From AP-15 sp963787425 (GTDB lineage Bacteria; Pseudomonadota; Alphaproteobacteria; ATCC43930; CGMCC-115725), in contig CAWBCV010000001.1 of NCBI GenBank assembly GCA_963787425.1, positions 434,001-498,000 of the forward strand: a DNA stretch of 64,000 bases, given 5' to 3'. Numbering within the stretch: position 1 is the stretch's first letter; every line of letters begins with the position of its first letter. The notes under the pieces are model-generated. The model searched no databases and was not told where the DNA came from. It saw only the letters and a list, made by a program, of their open reading frames with translations. The position numbers were made by a program, and so were the translations under genes. Of this stretch, positions 33,055 to 42,721 are shown in pieces.

Positions 33055-33959
33055 CCTCGGTCCCCTCGCCGGGCGGCAAAAAACGCCAGGCTGGCCAGAG
33101 CGAGACCAGCGACCGTGGCAAGACCGGAGGCGAGGCTCGGGCCCACCCGCTCGGCGGGGCGGCTCGGCGTGCGCGGCAGATTGTAGGTTTCGGGAGCAGC
33201 GGTCAGCAGAAAGAACGCATTGAGATGCTGCAGACCGCCAGTAGCACCGGGAGTCCCGGGAGCGCCATAAAGATACGCATTTTTTGCTCCCTTGGCGTGC
33301 AGCGCCTCGACTCGTCGCTGCGCGCGGGCATGCAGTTCGTCGAGTTCGCCGAACTGGATCGAGTTGGTCGGGCACGATTTGGCGCAGGCGGGTTCGAGCC
33401 CGCCTTTCAGCCGGTCGTAACACAACGTGCATTTATGCGCCTTACCGTCCTCCAGATTGACATCGACAACGCCAAACGGGCAAGCCGGCACGCAATAGCC
33501 GCAGCCATTGCAAATGTCCTGCTGAACGGCGACAGTGTCGAACTCGGTGCGGAAAAGCGCCCCTGTCGGACAAGCTTCGAGACACGGGGCCGGCGAGCAA
33601 TGCTTGCAGACATCGCTCATCATCAGCCAATTGCTCTGGAAGGGCGGCATTTCGGTCGTGCGCTCGCCCTTCTCGGCGATGTGCTCGATGAAATGAACAT
33701 GCCGCCAGGTCGTCGCCGAGAGGTCGCCCGTATTGTCGTAACTCGTGCCGCGGAGTCCCAGATCGTCGGCCGGGAGGGCGTTCCATTCCTTGCAAGCGAC
33801 CTCGCAGGCCTTGCAACCGATGCACAATGTCGTGTCGGTAAAGAACCCATAGCTGCGGCCGGGCTCGACTCGCTGGCCGGAGGTGAGCTCCGCCTCGTCC
33901 GGGATGACGCTGGACAGAAAGGACTGGGGGTAGTCAAGGGCACGCGGATGGACCGTCAT
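33051..33959 (-). CDS. Formate dehydrogenase iron-sulfur (beta) subunit
   Basis: 302 aa with four ferredoxin-type clusters: CIGCKACEVACKEWN, CKHCSPAPCLEACPTGAL, CNGCGYCVPACPFGVV and CTLCYDRL...CAKSCPTNSIQFG. A C-terminal hydrophobic helix (LATVAGLALASLAFFAA) anchors it. The ATG at 33959 overlaps the alpha-subunit stop. Transfers electrons from the molybdenum/tungsten subunit to the NrfD-type protein. Confidence 0.93.
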   Translation of the reverse strand: MTVHPRALDYPQSFLSSVIPDEAELTSGQRVEPGRSYGFFTDTTLCIGCKACEVACKEWNALPADDLGLRGTSYDNTGDLSATTWRHVHFIEHIAEKGERTTEMPPFQSNWLMMSDVCKHCSPAPCLEACPTGALFRTEFDTVAVQQDICNGCGYCVPACPFGVVDVNLEDGKAHKCTLCYDRLKGGLEPACAKSCPTNSIQFGELDELHARAQRRVEALHAKGAKNAYLYGAPGTPGATGGLQHLNAFFLLTAAPETYNLPRTPSRPAERVGPSLASGLATVAGLALASLAFFAARRGDRG

Positions 33960-36900
33960 CGGTTCGCCTCCCGCCGACCGCGGCGCAGATTGCAGGTAAA
34001 CGCCTTTCCTTCGTGGATCGAAGTATTGGGATCCCCGACAACGGCGCTCAGTATATCGGCGATGTAGCCCCGGGCGAAACCCTCCCAGCCGAAATGCCAG
34101 ACGAGCCCGACCTCATGGACCGTTTGGCTATCCAACCTGAACGGCCGTACTCGCTCGGTTACCAGTGCTTTTCACTTCGACCTCACCCCGCAAAGTCGAG
34201 ACCGTAATCCAGTCGAGATTGCGGATCCCCAGGGAGTTGGCGAGTTTCGGGGAGATTTCGGCAAACGCTTCCGGCTGCAACTCGGCGGTGACCGGTACCG
34301 AGCGCGTCGGTATGCCGCCCGCATGGTGTTCGGTCAGTCGGTAGGTCGTCAGCGCGTAGGGAAAGCGCGGGTCGGCCGGGACGTGCAGCCGGTTGTCGGG
34401 ACGCTCCCAGATTTTGGCGACGGGACTGCTCTGCTGGCGATAGAGCGGGTTCTTGACCGGCGATTCCACTGGCTCGTAGTGCGCCGGAACCGGCGCGTCC
34501 TTCAGTCCCGACGGGGTGAAAAGCGAGGCCTTGCCATCGGCGATCATGATGAACGGGCAGTCCCCGCCCAGCGCCTCCATGCCCTTGGGGTTATTGCTCC
34601 AGTCCGGCTGGTAATCGGGCGGTTTCTCTGGCTCGAAATCGACGATATCGGGGCCGACCCATTCACCGCGCGCGGTGTCCCATGACATCAGCCGCTTGCG
34701 CTCGGACCACGGACGGCCTTGTTCGTCCGCGGAGGCCCGATTGTACATATTGCACCGGTTAGCGGGCCAGGCCCAAGCCCAGCCCAAATGCGTGCCCGGA
34801 CCGTCCGGACCATCGGGGAGGCGCGCCCGGGCGCGATTGTCCCCCTCCTTGGGATAGACGCCGCAATAGAGCCAGCCGCCGCGCGCGGTCGTGCCGTCGT
34901 CTTTGAGTTGCTGAAAGCTTTCGATCTGGCGGCGCTCTGGCCAAGTATACCCGTTCATCTCCTTGAGCACCACGTCGGCCGAAGGCTCTTGCTCCTCGCT
35001 TTCGGTCGTGTAATCCCAAGTCAATGCGCCGAGCCCGGCGTCCTTGAGGTCCGTGCTGCCGGCGTAGAGCTGTTTCAGCCGCCGGCCGAGGTGAAAGGTG
35101 AACCACAGATCGGAGCGGCTGTCGCCGGGCCCGCTGACCACTTTATCGTGCCATTGCAGCAGCCGATGGGTGTTGGTGACCGAGCCGGCCTTCTCCGCAG
35201 AGAGCGAGGCCGGCATGATAATGACCTCGGTGCGGATGTCGCGCGGGTGCAGTTCGCCGTCGCGCACCGGGCGCCCGGCATACCAGAAGGATGCCGTCTC
35301 GGTTTCGGTCATGTCGCGCACGACAAGCCAATCGAGCTCCGCCAGTCCGCGCTGCACCAGCGCGGCATTGTGACCGCCGACCGCCGGGTTCTGGCCGAGC
35401 ATAAACATGCCGCGGATGACGCCGTCGCGCGTCGCCAAAGTCATTGGCAATTGCGAGTGATCGCCGACATTCGCGGCAGCCAGGCAAAGCCGAAATCATT
35501 GTCTGCTCGGGCGGCATCGCCATAATAGGCCTTCAACAGGCTGACGGCGTACTTCGGAAAATTGTGCCACCAACCAGTGGGCGCGCGCTCATGGTCGAGA
35601 TAGTCCTTTAACGTCCTGTGCGGCTTGAATGCATTTGGTTGAGGCAAATAGGTCGGCAGCATGTTGTATAAGGTCGGGATATCGGTGCAGCCCTGTATGC
35701 TGGAATGCCCGCGCAGCGCCAGTATGCCGCCGCCCGGCCGCCCGACGTTGCCGAGCAGTCCCTGTATGATGGCGGCCGCACGGATTATCTGGACGCCCGT
35801 GGTATGATGCGTCCAACCCACCGCATAGCAGATCGTACTGGTACGTTCGCGGCCCGAATTACGTGCCAATGCTTCGGCGATTTTGACGAAGAGGTCGCGG
35901 GGGACAGCCGGTCGCGCGTTCGACCATCTCCGGCGTGTACGCGGCGTAGTGGCGGCGCAAAATCTGATAAACGCAATGCGGATGCTGCAATGTCGGGTCG
36001 AGGGGCGGCGGCCCCTTTTCCGTCCGCTTGCTCTTCTCACTAAAGCTTTCGGTGGTGTTGACGTAATGCTCGGCCAGTGACGCAGGGACCGTCTCGCCCA
36101 GGTATTGCCAGGAATCGTATTTGTAAGAGCGGCTCTCTTCATCCCAACCGGAGAAGAACCCGTCGAGTTCGCTGGCGTCCTTGAACCTCCCGTCGATGAT
36201 CGTCGAAAGGTTGGAAAAGGCGAGCGCGTATTCCTTGAACCACAAATCGTGCTCGAGAATGTAATTGATGATGCCGCCGAGCAAGGCGATGTCCGACCCC
36301 GGCCGCAACGGCGCGTAGAAGTCACAAAGCGCCGAGGTGCGGGTGAACCGCGGGTCGACATGAATGAGCGTCGCCCCGCGCTCCTTCGCCTGCAAGGCGA
36401 AGCGAAATGCGATCGGATGATTCTCGGCCATGTTGGACCCCATCACGAGGATGCAGTCCGCATTGGCCAGATCCCATTGCGGGAGCGTCGCCGCTCCCCT
36501 GCCGTAGCTCGCGCCCAAACTTGGGACGGAGGAGCTGTGTCAGACGCGCGCCTGGTTCTCGATGCAAACCATGCCGAGCCCAGCGCCGAACAGTTTTTTG
36601 ATGAGGTAATTTTCCTCATTGTCGAGCGTGGCGCCCCCGAGCGACCCGATCGCCAGCGTGTGATTGACTGGCGTGCCGTCCGGCAGATTACGAACGAAGC
36701 TCTCGTCGCGCGTGCGCTTAACGAGGTAGGCGATCCGGTCCATTGCCCAGCCGAGCGGCCGTTCTTCCCAGCTCTCGGCGTGCGGCGCGCGATAGGGCAC
36801 CTTGGTCAACCGGCCGGGGCTCGTCAGCCACCCGAATGTCGCTGCTCCCTTCGCACACAGGGTGCCTTGGTTGATCGGACTGCGCGGGTCGCCTTCGATG

Positions 36901-37130
36901 TGAATGACGTGCCCATCCTTGGCATAAACCAGCTGGGCGCAGCCGACCGCGCAATAGGGGCAGATGCTGGTGCCGATCGTGTCGGCCTCCTCGAGCCGCG
37001 GACGCAGCTGCCGCGACATCGTACTTTGCGCCGCTTCGCGGGTCGGGTCTCCGCCGGTGAATTGCCGCGGCAACGACCAGTCGCGGACAAATCCCGCGAC
37101 CCGGTCGGCAAAGGTGTGCCTCAACTTCAT
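33956..37130 (-). CDS. Selenocysteine-containing formate dehydrogenase alpha subunit (frameshifted as sequenced)
   Basis: Molybdopterin oxidoreductase that oxidises formate to CO2. The N-terminal [4Fe-4S] site is SICPYCAVGCAQL...GTLCAKGA. After ENQARV comes UGA (36542-36540), then HSSSVPSLGASYGRG, the FdnG context for active-site Sec. The rest is split by three indels: extra base in GGGGG 35899-35903, a missing base near 35464, an extra base in TTTT 34169-34172. Corrected, the frame runs LVWHFGWEGFARGY to a TGA at 33956 that overlaps the beta-subunit ATG; length about 1057 aa, near the family norm. No Tat signal is visible at the N-terminus (MKLRHTFADRVAGFVRD), unlike periplasmic FdnG. Confidence 0.88.
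36506..36542 (-). promoter_or_regulatory. Selenocysteine UGA codon and SECIS-like hairpin
   Basis: UGA at 36542-36540 is followed within four bases by AGCUC...GAGCU outer arms (36536-36506) and an inner stem GUCCCA/UGGGC with apical loop AGUU. Position and shape fit a bacterial SECIS, which SelB binds, with GU in the loop as in E. coli fdnG. Confidence 0.72.
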
Positions 37131-37375
37131 GGTTCGATCCTTTCGGTCGAGATGTCGTCTGCGGTCCGGAGCGTGTGCGCCACATGAGCAACGAGACGGC
37201 TCGGCTCGGTGTAGTCGACCCGGACGCGGCGCTGGTCTCGCTTAAGAGCGGCAGGTCTTGCGGTTCGACAGAGGCGTCATGCGCAAGGAGGAATTGCATG
37301 ACGCGGCCGCCGTCCGTGACAACCACGAAACCGCCCTTCCTGGACCAGGGTGATGACGCCTTCCACTGACTGCAT
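37127..37375 (-). CDS. Small conserved protein preceding the formate dehydrogenase genes, frameshifted
   Basis: Reconstructed 82-aa product: MQSVEGVITLVQEGRF, then VVVTDGGRVMQFLLAHDAS, VEPQDLPLL, then VRVDYTEPSRLVAHVAHTLR and a TGA that overlaps the alpha-subunit ATG (ATGA). Two indels separate the parts: an extra base near 37327-37330 and a missing base near 37245-37248; they cancel, so the total length is a multiple of three. Unknown function; a beta-rich fold like small RNA/metal-binding domains is possible. Confidence 0.6.
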
Positions 37376-37437
37376 GCGTATCAGACCAATTCAGCCTTCG
37401 TCCGACCTATGACCAACGCCTGAGTGGCGGAAAGGTC

Positions 37438-38107
37438 TCACGGCTGACGAATCGAGTCGGCGGCGGTGGTTCCGGTCCTTGGCCGGAGCGCATCGAGACC
37501 TCCGATCGAGCGCCTGGGATCGAGCACCCTACCGATCCGGGTGCGCAAATTCGGCAAGGCCTCGTTCTCGAACCAGGGATTGTCGCGCAGCCAGCCGATC
37601 GTGCGCCAACTCGGATGCGGCAGCACGAAGTATTCCGGGAGAAAAGTCACGCCAGCGCGAGACGCTCTCCGCCATTGAGCGCCGTCGCGAGTGAGGCAGG
37701 TAATAATAAATGGCGTAGCTGCCGACCAGCAAAGTCAGCTCGATCGCCGGAAGGACCGCTCGCAGCGGGCTGTGCCAGCGAGGCGCGCACTCGTGGCGCG
37801 GCGGCAGGTCGCCGCCCCTGGCATCGCGGCCGGGGTAATACAAACCGATGGGCATGATCGCAACGCAACTCTCGTCGTAAAAAGTCTTGCTCTCGAGAGC
37901 GAGCCTTTCGCGTAACCTGTCGCCGCTGCGGTCGTTAAACGAGAGCCCGGTCTCGTGTACCCGTGTCCCCGGCGCCTGGCTGATGATCAGCAGCCGAGCC
38001 GAAGGTCGTCCGCGCAGCACCGGTCGAGGCCCGAGGGGCAGGTGGGGCGCGCAGACAGTCCAGGCGCGCACCTCGGCGAGGAGTTGGTCCAAGGCTTCGC
38101 TGCTCAT
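37438..38107 (-). CDS. Uracil-DNA glycosylase family protein, one frameshift
   Basis: COG1573-type UDG superfamily member. First frame: RLLIISQAPGTRVHETGLSFNDRSGDRL (in part, motif I GQAPG-like as SQAPG), VAIMPIGLYYPG, LTLLVGSYAIYYYL. After the AAAA run at 37642-37645 another frame continues LPEYFVLPHPSWRTIGWLRDN, containing the C-terminal HPS motif. Removing one base gives about 222 aa. Excises uracil from DNA; likely single copy repair gene. Confidence 0.82.
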
Positions 38108-38284
38108 TCAGTTGGCCCCAATTTTATGCGCTCGGCTCGTATTCGAATGAGGAAAACGGTTCATCGATATAGACACGAGGGTTTTAAGCTGGGCGCGCAC
38201 TACCAAATGCGGGGGCGAATTGACTCGAACCATTTCACTGTCTACAAAGCTGCTGACATACGCCGTGTCGACCCACTCATCGGT

Positions 38285-38377
38285 GGAGGGGTGGCCGAGT
38301 GGCTGAAGGCGGCGGTTTGCTAAACCGTTATACGGTTAACAGCCGTATCGTGGGTTCGAATCCCATCCCCTCCGCCA
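38285..38377 (+). tRNA. tRNA-Ser (anticodon GCT)
   Basis: A 93-nt class II tRNA. Acceptor GGAGGGG pairs with CCCCTCC; anticodon loop TTTGCTAAA gives GCT; the long variable arm is TTATACGGTTAACAGCCGTATC; T-loop GGTTCGAATCC; CCA is encoded. It stands just upstream of an integrase and is the likely attachment site. Confidence 0.96.
38354..38377 (+). other. Probable island attachment site at the tRNA-Ser 3' end
   Basis: The 3' part of the tRNA (T-arm and acceptor) next to the integrase is the usual attB/attL core. I did not find a second copy in the remaining 26 kb, so the other end may lie beyond the window or have been lost. Confidence 0.45.
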
Positions 38378-38476
38378 CTTAGTCTTTGATCCCCATTAGA
38401 TCAATAACTTATTGGATTTTAAGCGGTTTTCCTTCCGATCGGTACACAGAATTGGTACACCGACGGAGTGGAAGAC

Positions 38477-40135
38477 ATGCCAAGACATCCTCGCCTCCAG
38501 AAGCGTGGCTCTCGCTATTTCTTGCGGGTGAAGGTCCCAACCGACCTGCGATCGGAAATAGGGAAGAGGGAGATCCGCAAGGCGCTCGGGACGTCCGATC
38601 CGAGGGAGGCGCTCAAGACCGTCCGAAAGGCATCGGCTGAAACCGACGCGATGTTCAATGCGGTGAGGGGAAAAGTTGCCGCCCGTGTGGCCGCGCTTGT
38701 TCCCGCATCAGAAGTCGATTTAAGGCGTGTTATCCGCCAAGAATTCCACGAAATGGAGCTTCAACGCCTGCAGCGCTACGCAGAGGCGGATGAGTATGAC
38801 ACGGAGGAGATCCTGGAAACACTGAGAGAGGACGAAGCGATTTTAAGTCGGGGGGTCGACGAAGTAACCCAACCCTCCCTGACTTCAGCGGCGGAGAAGC
38901 TGCTGGAGAAATATAAATTTTATATCGAGCGGGATAGTTCGGTATATTGGAAATTCGTCGACCAAATATCACGAGCGGAACTCGAAGTTATTCGACGAGC
39001 GATCGCGGCGTATCGAGGTAGCCCGAGAAACCCGAGATTTGACCGGCTGTTCGCCGATGTCAATGCTGACAATCCGCCCTCATCGGGCGGTCTAACGCTT
39101 GGCGAGCTAATCGAGCGTTATGAAAGCGATCCCGGCCGGCGGGGCCTCACGGAGAAAACCAAGCAGGCTTACGGTACGGTTTATCGGGCACTCCGCGAAT
39201 TGCTGGGCGAGAATAAGCGGGCGCGGGACATAACGCGCGAGGATTGCCGCCGAGTGCAGAAAATCCTTTGTTTCCTGCCGCCAAACGCCAGCAAACGTTT
39301 TCCGGGGCTTACCCTTGAGCAGGCGACTATGGCGGCTAAAGAACGAGGGTTGCCCGCACTCCACCACAAAACCGCAAATAATTATCTGAACAATCTGTCG
39401 GCGCTGTTTAATTGGTCGGTCAAAGAAGGTGAGATCGAGAAGAACCCGGCCGTCGGCCTCAGAGTTGCCGCTCCACAGCGGCAGGGCAGATCCCGGCTGC
39501 CCTTCTCCACTGAGCAGCTGAACCTTATCTTTCATGCCCCCCACTACGTCGCTGCCGCGGGCCAGATCGAGAGCCGTGGGGGCCGGTTCTGGGTACCTTT
39601 GTTGTCACTGTGGACGGGGATGAGACTGAACGAGTGTGTCCAACTTCGGACCGACGATGTGGCAGTTCGGGACGGGGTTCATGTAATCCTGATCCGCGCG
39701 GATGAGGAAGGCGACAAACGGCTCAAGACCGATGCTAGTGAAAGGTTCCTGCCGATCCATAGCGAACTCAAAAAAATCGGATTTCTAATTTATGTGATGA
39801 AAATGAGGCATGCTGGAGAGGTACGCCTTTTTCCCGAACTTCCCAAAGGGAAGAAGGGATATTACAGCGACCCATTCCAGAAATGGTTTAGTCGCTTCCT
39901 CACGAATGTCGGAGCCAAGACGCCAAAAACGAGCTTTCACAGTTTCCGTCACTGTTATCGTGACGCTCTCCGAGAGGCGGACATTTCCCCGGAACGGGTA
40001 CGCGCATTAGGTGGTTGGACAGCGAGAGGTGGTGCCGAGGAGATCTATGGTGCTGGTCATCGTGCCTCAACTCTCGCCAAAGAGATCGAGAAAGTGTGCT
40101 ATCCGGGGTCGGATCTGAGTTACCTTTATACATGA
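38477..40135 (+). CDS. Tyrosine-type site-specific integrase (DUF6538 N-terminus)
   Basis: 552 aa. The N-terminal RHPRLQKRGSRYFLRVKVP and KALGTSDPREAL is the DUF6538 arm-binding domain. The catalytic domain has Arg in WTGMRLNECVQLR, the H-x-x-R box in FHSFRHCYRDALRE and Tyr in GGAEEIYGAGH. It is preceded by the SAM-like core-binding region (TLGELIERYES ... NYLNNLSALFNW). Start ATG 38477; 38468 is possible. Position 100 bp after tRNA-Ser indicates it drove insertion of the downstream island. Confidence 0.92.
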   Translation: MPRHPRLQKRGSRYFLRVKVPTDLRSEIGKREIRKALGTSDPREALKTVRKASAETDAMFNAVRGKVAARVAALVPASEVDLRRVIRQEFHEMELQRLQRYAEADEYDTEEILETLREDEAILSRGVDEVTQPSLTSAAEKLLEKYKFYIERDSSVYWKFVDQISRAELEVIRRAIAAYRGSPRNPRFDRLFADVNADNPPSSGGLTLGELIERYESDPGRRGLTEKTKQAYGTVYRALRELLGENKRARDITREDCRRVQKILCFLPPNASKRFPGLTLEQATMAAKERGLPALHHKTANNYLNNLSALFNWSVKEGEIEKNPAVGLRVAAPQRQGRSRLPFSTEQLNLIFHAPHYVAAAGQIESRGGRFWVPLLSLWTGMRLNECVQLRTDDVAVRDGVHVILIRADEEGDKRLKTDASERFLPIHSELKKIGFLIYVMKMRHAGEVRLFPELPKGKKGYYSDPFQKWFSRFLTNVGAKTPKTSFHSFRHCYRDALREADISPERVRALGGWTARGGAEEIYGAGHRASTLAKEIEKVCYPGSDLSYLYT

Positions 40136-40999
40136 ATTTTTCCAACGCAACCCAGGGCTGAGGCCACTCTTCGCTACCCCGAAACATGCCAGCTTGTACA
40201 CCGCATGCTGCGGCGTTTCGATCGCGAAGGCCGTGATGCGCGGGTAGATGTTAGGCGCCACGTCGCAACGCTCGACGCGCTCGCTGAATAAGCCCGCAGG
40301 TCGAGCATCTATTACCTGAGCGAAATTGTAATACGTACGGCACTGGGTCTCGCCGCGATGGGATATTAATTATCCTCGCGCCCCGAAATGCCCGCTGAAT
40401 ATCTCGAAGGTGCGGTCAAGTCCTCCCAGCAAACGTTTGCGGGCGTCTCCATTATATTCAGCTTAAACCGGGCCAGTGATCGGTCGATGAAATTCGGCGT
40501 CGATCTGCTGTCTGTGGGGGCGCTGCCGGGGTATCTGGCGGGCTAAACCCGATAAAGCGGATATTCGGTTGATCGAACCATACTTCGACTTTAGCATGAA
40601 ACCGACGTAGACGGAAGTCAAAGAGGGGCACCGCATGGACTACAGAGCGGGCGCCGCCAACCCTGGGGCGTCTCGTCAAAGCCCCGGATTAAAATCTTCA
40701 CGATGGGATATCCAGCCGACCTTTATTGGGGACGACCCGCCCTCGTAATCGCGAAACGCGGTGCAGAGCCTTCGCGCTTTTGCTGTCAACGCCGTGCATT
40801 GCGATCCACGAGTGCGACCCAACTAGATACTGAATTCGTTCGCGGTTGCCCACGATGGGTACTGGCGATATTTGGGCGGGTAAACTCGTTAATTTCTGAG
40901 TTATAATCCAGTTCCACGTCAAGATCGGGTCCGACAAAGCCCAGACCATCATAGTTCCCAAAGTGTAGGCCACGGAATAATTTTCTGCGTGATCCATGG
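40136..40999. other. Degenerate stretch between integrase and phage fragment
   Basis: No intact gene. Short minus-strand frames read protein-like (for example VAPNIYPRITAFAIETPQ near 40200 and FGNYDGLGFVGPDLDVEL near 40930) but match nothing I can name; probably decayed phage or mobile DNA. Confidence 0.4.
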
Positions 41000-42721
41000 G
41001 TGCACAAAATGGGACATTACACGCGGCTTGAAAATGTAGGAAAACCATACAGCCATAGATACACATCGACGCGCAAAATACCCCCCGAGTGGGTAGACAA
41101 ATGGGCCTTATATACCATAGGCCAATACTGTGACGAGCGCGTGCCCAACGGTTATGGCGGTACCGAGTGTAGGTTCTCGTTTAACGGGGTGATTAATTCA
41201 CAACAAGACGCCTATACCGTATTAAACGTGGTCGCGAGTTGTTTCCGGGGCATGCCTTATTGGGCTGCCGGGGCGATAACTTTTACAAATGACGCGCCGA
41301 CCGGATACACCGATGAGCAAAATCAAGCCGGCGCTTATAGTTCGCCGGTCGCGATCTTCGGTCCCGCCAACGTACTCAACGGCGATTTCACCTATGAGGG
41401 CACTGCCGAGAAAGCAAGACATAGCATAGCGCTGGTATCTTGGAACGATCCAAGAGATAGTTATAAGCAAGCCATCGAGCCGGTCGAGATACCCGAATTA
41501 GTTCAAAGATATGGTCAGCGCACGATACGGGTGACCGCGTATGGCTGCACGTCGCGCTCCCAAGCTCATAGATTTGGTCTTTGGATATTAGCTTCGGAGC
41601 AACTCGAAACCGAGACGGTGACGTTTACCACCGGTCTCGACTACGCCGATATCACACCGGGTAGTATTATTGGCATTTCCGATCCCCACCGCACAGGCAA
41701 CACCTGGGCCGGTCGGGTGATCGGCGCCACCTATTTCGATATCACGACGGGCAACCCGGATTGGACTATCCAACTGGATAGGACGTTCACATTCGATACC
41801 GGGAACAGTTATTTTATTACCTATCAAAATCCTTCGGGTGAAGGGATCGTTCAGCGCCAGATCACGGGTTTTGGCACCGTCGCCGGGTTGAGCGTCGTGC
41901 AGGTAAACGACAGTGCCGCGGTTACCGATCTGCCCGTCACCGGTTCGATGTATATTATTAGCTCGATAACATCGGATTATCGGTTGTTCAGAGTTTTGGC
42001 GAACAAAGAGCAAAAGGGCTTCCAGTTCGAGATCACCGCGGTCCAGCACGAGCCCAAAAAATTCGACCAGATCGACCAGGATCAACCCTTGGTGCCGCCC
42101 GGTGGCACGCCGTGGAGTTCGTGGCCGGTCGGCCCGGTCCAGAACCTTCATGCCTATGCGACCACCTATGTTGATCACGGGTCGAACAAGAGCGACATCA
42201 CGATCGCATGGTCGCCGCCCGTTTCGCCCAACCCCGCTGATCCACCGGGCTCGCCCGACCCGAGGGTAACTTCTTACGAAGTCTGGTACGCCAATGCGAC
42301 CGATGCCACGGTCCCACCCGTCCCGTTGACGACCACCTATTCCACCAGCTTTACGATGGTCAACGTCGTAGCGGGGAATTATTATTTCAGAGTGCGCGCG
42401 GTTACCCCCCTGGCTAAGGGGCCATTCGGCCAAGTCCAGAACGTCGCCCTCACTGGTACCCTAGCACCCCCCGACCAGCCGAGTAATTTAACCGCAAATA
42501 TAGATTACAATCTGGCGACCATATTTTGGGATCAAGTCACGACTTTGGGTACTGCGGGATATACGATCTACCGGGATTATGTAGCTGTCGATAACGTCAA
42601 TAACGTAAATCTAACCAGCTACCAGATCGTCTTTACCGATATTAACCCGCACGTCTATTCGGTGGCGGCGTTTAATACCAATGTCCCGCCCGATACAGGC
42701 CCGCAACTGCTTTTACAGTAG
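41000..42721 (+). CDS. Phage tail-tip/host-specificity protein J-like fragment
   Basis: 573 aa resembling the C-terminal half of lambda-type gpJ. From about residue 30, VDKWALYTIGQYCDERVPNG and VVASCFRGMPYWAAGAITF match the phage-tail domain; later there are two fibronectin-III-like domains, GPVQNLHAYATTYVDHG...YYFRVRAVTPL and PSNLTANIDYNLATIFWD...PHVYSVAAFN. The first ~28 residues are unrelated and no other tail genes surround it, so it is probably a prophage remnant cut at its 5' end. AT content is higher than in the core genes. Confidence 0.75.
   Translation: MHKMGHYTRLENVGKPYSHRYTSTRKIPPEWVDKWALYTIGQYCDERVPNGYGGTECRFSFNGVINSQQDAYTVLNVVASCFRGMPYWAAGAITFTNDAPTGYTDEQNQAGAYSSPVAIFGPANVLNGDFTYEGTAEKARHSIALVSWNDPRDSYKQAIEPVEIPELVQRYGQRTIRVTAYGCTSRSQAHRFGLWILASEQLETETVTFTTGLDYADITPGSIIGISDPHRTGNTWAGRVIGATYFDITTGNPDWTIQLDRTFTFDTGNSYFITYQNPSGEGIVQRQITGFGTVAGLSVVQVNDSAAVTDLPVTGSMYIISSITSDYRLFRVLANKEQKGFQFEITAVQHEPKKFDQIDQDQPLVPPGGTPWSSWPVGPVQNLHAYATTYVDHGSNKSDITIAWSPPVSPNPADPPGSPDPRVTSYEVWYANATDATVPPVPLTTTYSTSFTMVNVVAGNYYFRVRAVTPLAKGPFGQVQNVALTGTLAPPDQPSNLTANIDYNLATIFWDQVTTLGTAGYTIYRDYVAVDNVNNVNLTSYQIVFTDINPHVYSVAAFNTNVPPDTGPQLLLQ

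Noticed and set aside
35441..36518. Formate dehydrogenase pieces as separate genes
   Set aside because: The pieces are consecutive parts of one FdnG-like protein, separated by a selenocysteine codon and one-base slips.
36105..37187. A 360-codon plus-strand frame
   Set aside because: Antisense to the formate dehydrogenase alpha gene; no family features.
38285..38377. Intron or frameshift signal in the tRNA because of its length
   Set aside because: The extra length is the normal long variable arm of a class II tRNA-Ser.
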